Source: Astropecten irregularis
Taxonomy: Eukaryota > Echinodermata > Asteroidea > Paxillosida > Astropectinidae
Direction of reading: 5' to 3'
DNA length: 64,000 nt
Assembly (NCBI GenBank): GCA_963971285.1
Contig: OZ020250.1
Location: 13,128,499-13,192,498, forward strand
Shown here: in pieces, positions 59,501 to 64,000 of the stretch
Position numbering within the stretch: position 1 is the stretch's first letter
How the letters are laid out: every line of letters begins with the position of its first letter
Translations under genes and position numbers: made by a program
The notes under the pieces: model-generated
Told to the model about the DNA's origin: nothing
The model's input: the letters and a program-made list of their open reading frames with translations, nothing else
Databases searched by the model: none

Positions 59501-59770
59501 ATAATTTTCTCCCGGATTCCCGGTTTTTCCAACCATTTTGGATTTTTTTTTAGATTTAGGAAAACAACAATGTGATGCTCAAACTGTTTGTTATTAGAAC
59601 GAAGAGATTTTATTGCCCAATTTTAGATTTGTTTTTCTTCTTGTTTTTCAGGAGCGTTCGTTGGGTTTGGATTTGCCATGCTGGTGATTGGAGCTCTTGT
59701 CGCCGTGGGAATCATAATTTTCCTCGGCAAGAAGAGAATAGTGGAAGTGCCTTACAATGTTCAGTCTTAG
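44531..59770 (+). CDS. Single-pass membrane protein with two LolA-like repeats (14 exons)
   Basis: Exons: 44531-44683, 45993-46149, 46861-47163, 48061-48182, 49770-49892, 51455-51560, 52255-52415, 53718-53837, 54441-54518, 55452-55596, 56545-56654, 58140-58313, 58832-58919, 59652-59770; 1959 bp, 652 aa, all junctions GT-AG and in frame. A signal peptide covers residues 1 to about 22 (MAQVRILLVLVIAVCWMVEV). The lumenal region carries many N-glycosylation sequons. A hydrophobic helix at about 617-639 and a 13-residue tail (KKRIVEVPYNVQS) predict type I topology. Two related blocks begin at residue 40 (PLPALPEQFRLRVEANI) and residue 260 (PLPAFPDRFRMGQEIVI), indicating an internal duplication. 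The overall pattern resembles uncharacterised metazoan proteins with LolA-like lipid-binding folds; that family call is from memory and moderate. A role in binding lipid outside the cell or in an organelle lumen is speculation. Confidence 0.85.
44825..45122 (+). mobile_element. 300 bp MITE, copy 1
   Basis: ATATCATGGAATCCGATATA at the left and ATTCTATGAAATTGGGCCC at the right, with CATGTGCATTCTGCAGAAAG inside. The same interior recurs at 62508-62822. Confidence 0.7.
45478..45770 (+). mobile_element. Degenerate tRNA-derived SINE
   Basis: TCAGTTTCCCTTGTGGTTAT, GAGTGATCCCCCTTATACC and GGTTCGAATTCCGCTCCAGT match the 55040-type unit. Much of the anticodon region is lost. Confidence 0.65.
46375..46482 (-). 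repeat. Hammerhead-like repeat fragment
   Basis: ATAATGATCTGAAATATATA, GAGTTAGGAGGGC and TAGATCCTAGCAGAGTCTTT are the inverted, diverged form of the motif at 51768-51870. Confidence 0.45.
47171..47382 (+). mobile_element. Truncated MITE family A copy beside exon 3
   Basis: Begins within about 10 bp of the exon 3 donor at 47163 (AATCTTTTCACAGGATTTCT) and runs to CTACCAAAGTATGATG. The left half of the element is missing. Confidence 0.7.
47848..48014 (+). mobile_element. Short MITE, 'GCTGCTTAGCAC' family
   Basis: GGCCAATTCTGTAGAGCTCC pairs with TAGCTGCTTGACAGAATTGG. It ends about 46 bp before exon 4. Confidence 0.6.
48210..48555 (+). mobile_element. MITE subfamily B copy
   Basis: Starts AAAGGTGTAATACATGATTG and includes GATCTTATCCCGAGATCAAA and ACCAGCTCCATCTTCATACC. 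It begins 27 bp after the exon 4 donor. Confidence 0.8.
48860..49260 (+). repeat. Irregular repeats of TTTTCACGAAGGGGCGA
   Basis: TTTTCACGAAGGGGCGATTT, TTTTCACGAAGGGGCGAATT, TTTTCATGAAGAGGTGAATT and CTTTCACAAGGGACAAATTT recur within 400 bp. Spacing is irregular. Confidence 0.55.
50085..50402 (+). mobile_element. MITE family A copy
   Basis: CATGGTTTTTGACAAAGAAA to CTACCTAAGTATGATACTA. The left terminus is partly eroded. Confidence 0.75.
50683..50802 (+). mobile_element. Short hairpin MITE, 'GATTTCACCAAACTC' family
   Basis: GTTTATTTCACCAAACTCAT at the left and GCTTCATGAAATCAACCCC at the right, with CGATGGGTTATCCTTCATTA inside. Confidence 0.7.
50839..51415 (+). mobile_element. Element remnant carrying a broken THAP zinc-finger start
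   Basis: Inverted ends AATGGGAGACTCTTG and CAAAAGTCTCCCATT bound about 575 bp. At 50971 an ATG opens MPATYCAVSGCGGRG, and after a frameshift the sequence continues GHKFPKNKQNN. C-x2-4-C followed by FPK is the signature of THAP domains, found in P-element-type transposases. The rest of a transposase is absent, so this is a dead or nonautonomous copy in intron 5 of the LolA-like gene. Confidence 0.65.
51725..51875 (+). repeat. Hammerhead-like repeat, inverted pair
   Basis: TTTCAATCGTAGCAGGATCT and TTTGAGAAAGATCCCAGGTA, then GGATTGAAAAGTCAGGCCCT, form an imperfect palindrome. The tail TCATTATTTTAGTTGATGAG matches the 9365 copy. Confidence 0.5.
52650..52860 (+). pseudogene. Retroelement ORF fragment in intron 7
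   Basis: An open stretch reads HPTRAAELLKYAETIRLASV, QFPGFGWRVYDEQFRLRHAA, then stops. The pattern 'LLKY...G.GW..YDEQFRLR' is familiar from metazoan DIRS-like or other retroelement gag-type ORFs. It has no acceptor or donor, so it is not an exon of the LolA-like gene. Confidence 0.5.
54177..54325 (+). mobile_element. Hairpin MITE, 'CACTAACGCTTTGCGATCA' family
   Basis: GGGCCGATTTCACTAACGCT pairs with AGCGTTAGTGAAATCGGCC. Also contains GATTTGGCCTTAAGCGATGA. Confidence 0.85.
54705..54922 (+). mobile_element. 'GGCTCAGGCTCC' family, inverted copy
   Basis: CCTTGGCTCATCAGGCTCCG, TTTGGCTGCGGTTTTGAAAT and CAGCATATGGGTGACAGAG match the family in reverse. Confidence 0.65.
54940..55345 (+). mobile_element. 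Tandem SINE units
   Basis: CAATTTTTCTTTGTTCACTT, CAATGACTTAAAACTCAGTC and CCTTGTGGTTATTTCAC occur at about 54958 and again at about 55278. The second unit has an intact tRNA-like head at 55205-55278 (GATGGCTCAGTTGGTAGAGC, GGTTCAAATCC). The spacing of about 320 bp suggests head-to-tail repetition. Confidence 0.75.
55798..55935 (+). mobile_element. Short hairpin MITE, 'GATTTCACCAAACTC' family
   Basis: GTTGATTTCACCAAACTCAT at the left and TTTTATGGAATCGACCCC at the right, with GGGTTATCCTTCGTAACTCA inside. Confidence 0.75.
56155..56445 (+). repeat. Tandem repeat of about 60 bp with CCTGAATCCTCCACAATCC core
   Basis: About five units, each with ATCCTGAATCCTCC...AATCCTCCAGTG. The array ends with the inverted AGGATTTTGGAGGATTGAGG, so the last part can fold back. 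Confidence 0.8.
57113..57476 (-). mobile_element. MITE family A, well-preserved copy
   Basis: GTTAAAGTTAGTATCATACT at the left and AAAGTATGATACTACCTTTA at the right. TTAA is present at both borders. Confidence 0.85.
57551..58063. mobile_element. Fully palindromic mariner-like MITE
   Basis: CAGGGTGAGTAAAAAAGGAA at the left mirrors CGACTTACCCTG at the right, flanked by TA on both sides. The arms match on through CAAAAGAAACAAATGA and CATTCTCTCCT nearly to the centre, about 240 bp each. The terminus resembles Tc1/mariner ends. Confidence 0.85.
58590..58705 (+). repeat. Purine-rich (A/G) tract
   Basis: Almost pure A and G over about 110 bp in intron 12. It looks like simple sequence. Confidence 0.8.
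58990..59376. mobile_element. MITE with AGCCCTGT ends
   Basis: AAGCCCTGTCTTCACTGGAC at the left and GTCCAGTGCGAACAGGGCT at the right. Several GGGTAAxT words recur inside. It lies in the last intron of the LolA-like gene. Confidence 0.75.
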
Positions 59771-59788
59771 ATAGAATGCCTAAAGCCC

Positions 59789-59875
59789 GCTTCAAACGTC
59801 AAACTTCTGCCATGTCTAATTCAAATATTGGCCCAAGATTTGAATTAGACACGGCAGAAATTTGACGTTTGAAGC
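59789..59875 (+). repeat. Near-perfect hairpin just after the LolA-like stop codon
   Basis: Left arm GCTTCAAACGTCAAACTTCT... pairs with right arm ending TTTGACGTTTGAAGC, about 39 bp per arm with a loop of about 8 nt. It starts 19 bp after the stop. Related arm sequences recur at about 59938-59985 and 60122-60215, so it is one piece of a nested palindromic element inside the 3' UTR. Confidence 0.8.
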
Positions 59876-60311
59876 AACTGCCAGCTTTCTGTCGAAAGTT
59901 TGACAGGTCTTGCCGGTTTTAACGATAGAAGAGCAGCATGGCTTCAAATGTCAATTTTCTGCCATGTATAATTCAATTGAAACATCCCAAGTCAGTACCG
60001 TTTTAAACTGCACAGCTATTGCAGGAGAGAGCGCCGCCTTCTTGCAGTAAGAATATATCGCAATATCACTTTCTCTTGGTCCGCCATGTTGGAATTTGCA
60101 TTAAGGTTAACAGAAAACTGGCGTTTGAAGCAACTGCCGTTTTCTGCCGCTTTTATGTCGGGCAATGTATTGCATTAGACACGGCAGAAGTTTGACGATT
60201 GAAGCAGGCCGAAGACTTCAGTTTTTCATTTCATTACGTCGTACATTTTGCCGCTGTGCAATTTCCTAGCAAATGCAATCTCAGTCTCTATAACATGGTG
60301 TAGATTTGGTT

Positions 60312-60332
60312 AATAAAGTGATTGTGAATAAA
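60312..60332 (+). terminator. Two AATAAA poly(A) signals of the LolA-like gene
   Basis: AATAAA at 60312-60317 and again at 60327-60332, about 540 bp after the TAG at 59770. The paired hexamers make this the likely 3' end. Confidence 0.6.
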
Positions 60333-60472
60333 TTATTAAATATACTTTACCAAAATACATGTATGTACAGTACATGAAGAAAAGTTGCTTGCATCTGCCG
60401 CACCTTTACACTAAAATTTAATACTGGGTAATTAGACTTGGTAACCTGGGGCCGATTTTTATGAGGCCCTGG

Positions 60473-60620
60473 GCTGGATTTCACAAAGCACTATAGATTA
60501 ATCTTAAGATGAGTTGTCAGTATCACCATAGTGATTTGTAATATGACATCAAACTTTGCTTAGCATTAATTAGGATCAATTCACAATTAAGATCAATCTT
60601 AGTGCTTCTTAAAATCAACC
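60473..60620 (+). mobile_element. Hairpin MITE, 20224-type
   Basis: GGCTGGATTTCACAAAGCAC at the left and TTCTTAAAATCAACCCC at the right, with TTAATCTTAAGATGAGTTGT and AACTTTGCTTAGCATTAATT. Confidence 0.75.
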
Positions 60621-60945
60621 CCTATGGACTCCTGAGCTGATTCGGAGCCCAGTTAGCCAAAGGCAGCTTCATTGTTCATTTTTATTTCATCTTGGTTTTT
60701 TTCTTTTCTTAACATGCACAATGCATACTATAGATGGCAAATACAAGTTACAACAAAAGAATAGCTTTCACAAACACATGAATTAATAACCAATGAATTG
60801 TGGGTGAAATTACATGAATGCAATAAGGTGCACTTATTGGGATGTATTAAGAAGACAAAGCCTTGTACATAATTACTAGAAAATAAGCCTAATAGTAGAT
60901 ACAAACAAACCAAATAGCAAGATTTAGCTTTAAGCATCAATGCAT

Positions 60946-61208
60946 TAAAGGTAGTATCATACTTTGTTAGCATACTGGAACAGAAATCTTCACAAATTTA
61001 CCTATAACTAAGAATGAAACCAATTGAAAGATCAAAAGTTCTGTGAAAGGATTGGAAAATTCTGTGGGCGTTTTCACTGTTTTCTCAAAAAGTGGGCATC
61101 GTATGGGACTAGGAATTTCACAGATGACTGTTACTGTGTCTTTCCTGATATTTTTGCCCTTGAATCTGTATTTCTTTGACAAAAAACAAAGTATGATATT
61201 ACCTTTAA
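60946..61208 (-). mobile_element. MITE family A copy, internally deleted
   Basis: ATTAAAGGTAGTATCATACT at the left and AAAGTATGATATTACCTTTA at the right, but only about 260 bp. The termini are intact. Confidence 0.8.
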
Positions 61209-61502
61209 TGCTAAAGATAGACATAGAGTATCATTCTGTATAGTGAGTTTTTGTTTTGGACGGTTGGCTTGTTTTTTTGTTTTTTTTGTGGGTTTTTTTT
61301 GGCAGTATTTTCTCAAAAACCAACCTTCTTTAAACAATATAATGTCACCATAACTGTTAATTTTGGGTTTGAGTTTGGTTTGTAGTCAAATTATAAGACA
61401 ACATGTAATTAATTAGTTTATAGAAAATAAGCAACACAAGTAAGAATCCTTTATAGCTAGGGCTTGTAGTGACGACCCCAATCTTTCAGCAGCTGTTGGA
61501 AA

Positions 61503-61930
61503 AACCTTGCTTTATTTGTTAGAACTATAATCCTTAAATTTCTTGACATGAGAAAAAAAATATTTATCTCACACTGAACACAGAGAGTCTTTTTGGATGA
61601 TTTGTCTCTCAACATACTCAACCCGCAAGCTCCCTAAAATTCAGAATCTCCGAATTTCGCAATTGGGGGCAGCAGACAAATCTGTGTGATTTTGTGGTCA
61701 GATATGGGAGTCTTTTGTTCAAAAGAAAAGGCTCCCTTATCTGACATCACAAAATCACACAAATTTGTCTGCTGCCCCCATTGACGAAATTTAGAGAATC
61801 TGAATTTTGGGGAGCTTGCGGGCTAAGAGAAAAATCATTTTAAAAAAAAGACTCTTTCTGTATTTTATAAATATTTTTTTCTCATTTCAAGTAATTGAAG
61901 GATAATAGTTCTAACAAATAAAGCGAGGTT
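61503..61930. repeat. Long imperfect palindrome, arms about 210 bp
   Basis: TTTATTTGTTAGAACTATAA at the left mirrors ATAGTTCTAACAAATAAA at the right. Inner pairs include CCGCAAGCTCCC with GGGAGCTTGCGG-like sequence and GGGGGCAGCAGACAAAT with ATTTGTCTGCTGCCCCC. The centre is near 61720. Confidence 0.85.
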
Positions 61931-62286
61931 TGTTGAGTGTTGAGTTATCATAGGAATGACAGTACTACTTCTAATAATAAAATGTATACTGCCATTCACA
62001 TAATGCACTTCTATCTAACTTTGTTAATAATGTTATGTATATATGGAATCTAAACACAGCACTTGAAATCCTTAATTATGCAGGAAAATTTTGTGATTGT
62101 ACAAAATAATTTTGGGAACTTTGTTGGGCAGGTTTTTTTTTACTGAAGCAATAATTTGATAATGAAACAAAGTGTAATACTAATGAATACATTTGGTTTT
62201 GGGTTAATCTATATTAATTAACAAAGGTGAAATATATCTGTATATTTTAAGGTACGGAAAATTTGAATTTATATTCTATTGAATGG

Positions 62287-62362
62287 TGAACAAAGAAAAA
62301 TTTACTGGAGCGGGATTCGAACCGCCGACCCCCCCTGAATACCGTACAGGCGCTCTACCAAA
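62287..62362 (-). mobile_element. tRNA-derived SINE head, minus orientation
   Basis: GAACAAAGAAAAATTTACTG, GAGCGGGATTCGAACCGCCG and TACAGGCGCTCTACCAA are the inverted 55205-type tRNA-like region, cut off after the A box. Confidence 0.7.
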
Positions 62363-62507
62363 TCGAATTACTTTTACTTAATTACTAATTAATTTGTATA
62401 TCTCGTTTACTTGCAAAGCTGAATTCTGTTTGATATTATAAAGAGAGATTCTGTAATAAAATTTTATGCAATTTTTTGAAGTGGAAAATTTTGAATGACC
62501 AATTTGG

Positions 62508-62822
62508 CCTGGGCCAAATTTCATGGAGTCTGTTACAGCCTATTGTACTGAATGGAATATGGGCACTGCATGCTACACATGAATTCTATTTCATGGAATC
62601 CGTAAGCAAGACTTCGCTGCTTAATCTGATAGCGAAGAATTTGTTGGCTAAATTTTTTCTGCTAACGCGCTGTCATACATGTGCATTCTGCAGAAAGTCC
62701 TTGCTAATCATAGTGAGAAAGAAAACGATCCCGTCAAATACGCTAATTGTAAGCAAAGAAACTGGGCTATCGTTAGCGAATAATTTCTGCTTAAGGTAAC
62801 AGAATGCATGAAATTGGGCCCT
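62508..62822 (+). mobile_element. 300 bp MITE, copy 2
   Basis: GGGCCAAATTTCATGGAGTC pairs with GCATGAAATTGGGCCC. The interior GTGCATTCTGCAGAAAGTCC matches the copy at 44825. Confidence 0.8.
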
Positions 62823-63044
62823 ATTTGTTTGGTATGGATGTGTTTTGGTATGAAATCAGCGATACGTGTATTGGTACCTATTCCAGACATCAGTGAGTGA
62901 CTGGATTGAGTGACGTGTCAGCAGTGGCGATCAAGACTTTGATCTGTGGGCAAACAAACCGGACTAGAGTAAGAAGATATAGTTACTGTGAGTGATAGTA
63001 TGTAGGATGTGGATTGGGCTGGGATATGCCCCTTGCTAGTTAAA

Positions 63045-63355
63045 ATTGTACATTATCTGGTACACTGAGTTCTTTCACTGTATGTAAATATCAAAACCTG
63101 AATTCTCCAGACTAAAGACACTGTTGCTATATCACATGATTCGGGGCAAGCTTTTGCTTAGTTACATAACAGACAGACGTCTTGCACCAATGCACTGTTC
63201 ATAATGGATAAGTATGGCACAAAGGAAGCAGTCCATTCCACAGATGGTATCGCTATGCAAAAGCTTGCCCCAAATCACTTGGCCTAGCAACAGGTCTAGA
63301 TTGGGGTGTTTATGTGCAATGAAAGAAGTCTATGTACCAGATACCATTCAGATTT
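63045..63355. mobile_element. Palindromic MITE of about 310 bp
   Basis: GTACATTATCTGGTACAC mirrors ATGTACCAGATACC, and inside GATTCGGGGCAAGCTTTTGC mirrors GCAAAAGCTTGCCCCAAATC. A unique segment of about 85 bp lies between the arms. Confidence 0.75.
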
Positions 63356-63654
63356 ATACTCGGAAATGGCTTATTGACCGATATACACTTTTCCAGTAAG
63401 CCCCTACCACTACACATATGAACAATGCACATGATTGTGTTCCTCTTCAATACTACACTGTATGTTCTAGTCGCTCACTTCGTACATGTCCAGCACAATG
63501 GTGGACTTGGTACGCACGTTGGGCAAAGACCACTGCTGTGATTGAACAGAACCGAATGAGTTGAATGAATATGTCCATTGTATTGCACATTGAGTGGTGT
63601 GCATATTAATTTTAATTATTGAGGTGAATGTACATGTATATAATAATTTATATA

Positions 63655-63980
63655 TTAATTTGGGAGGCTAATCATCCTTACTGGCAGCTGGGGTGCTGAA
63701 TTGCGAAGGATGCGACTTCAACGTAATCGAGTAGCAGGCTTTCATGGGCGCCTTTGGCTGCCAGCCACATCAACCCATATATGATCACGGAGTACAGCCT
63801 GAGATCGAAAGTGTTTGATTTTTGTGGAGGGAGGAAAACCTGATCACCTGGAGAAAAACCCTCGTAGCATAGGAGAGAACCAACGCACAACTCTACTCAC
63901 ATATGACCCAGGCCGGATTCGAACCCGGGCCACATTGGTGAGAGGCGAGTGCCTAACGCACTTGCCACCTATGCCCCCTA
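63655..63980 (-). mobile_element. tRNA-derived SINE, full length, minus orientation
   Basis: On the minus strand it starts GGGGGCATAGGTGGCAAGTG, then GGCCCGGGTTCGAATCCGGC (B box). A body follows with GGTTTTCCTCCCTCCAC and TCAGCACCCCAGCTGCCAG. A different SINE family from the others in the window. Confidence 0.75.
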
Positions 63981-64000
63981 CCTATATAATGTAGATAAAT

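Overview
This is a 64 kb piece of an animal nuclear genome. Four protein-coding units are split by many GT-AG introns, and the introns and spacers are packed with short palindromic transposons, tRNA-derived SINEs and minisatellites. Gene content and style (compact deuterostome-like exons, AT-rich introns, 'taggcct' motifs, TU-like foldback element, many hairpin MITEs) suggest a marine invertebrate deuterostome, most likely an echinoderm. The species assignment is inference.

Layout: (1) 5.4-23.2 kb, plus strand: an 11-exon gene for a cyclic-nucleotide-binding-domain protein like CNBD2 (817 aa as modelled). A possible alternative first coding exon lies at about 0.15-0.57 kb. (2) 24.9-29.9 kb, minus strand: a six-exon CCDC12/cwf18 spliceosome-protein gene (168 aa), convergent with gene 1. 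(3) 30.5-37.6 kb, plus strand: a seven-exon CDK2 gene (298 aa), head-to-head with CCDC12 across a 646 bp shared promoter carrying an E2F-like site. (4) 44.5-59.8 kb, plus strand: a 14-exon gene for a 652 aa secreted-type, single-pass membrane protein built from two LolA-like repeats. This last family is poorly characterised and is the least described gene here. All exon chains were joined by hand. Every junction keeps the reading frame and every intron used is GT-AG.

The noncoding part is unusually informative. It holds about 16 copies of a TTAA-flanked MITE family in two intermixed subfamilies, and several other hairpin families whose ends resemble one another (GATTTCAC or similar). It also holds a fully palindromic mariner-like element with a TA duplication, an inverted SINE composite with a 12 bp target duplication, a TU-like foldback element, a THAP-containing element remnant, hammerhead-like repeat motifs, and a 21 bp minisatellite open in several frames. 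Some elements lie within a few bases of splice sites of genes 1 and 4.

The four genes do not form a pathway. CDK2 and CCDC12 are housekeeping cell-cycle and splicing genes sharing a promoter. The CNBD2-like and LolA-like genes are separate neighbours.
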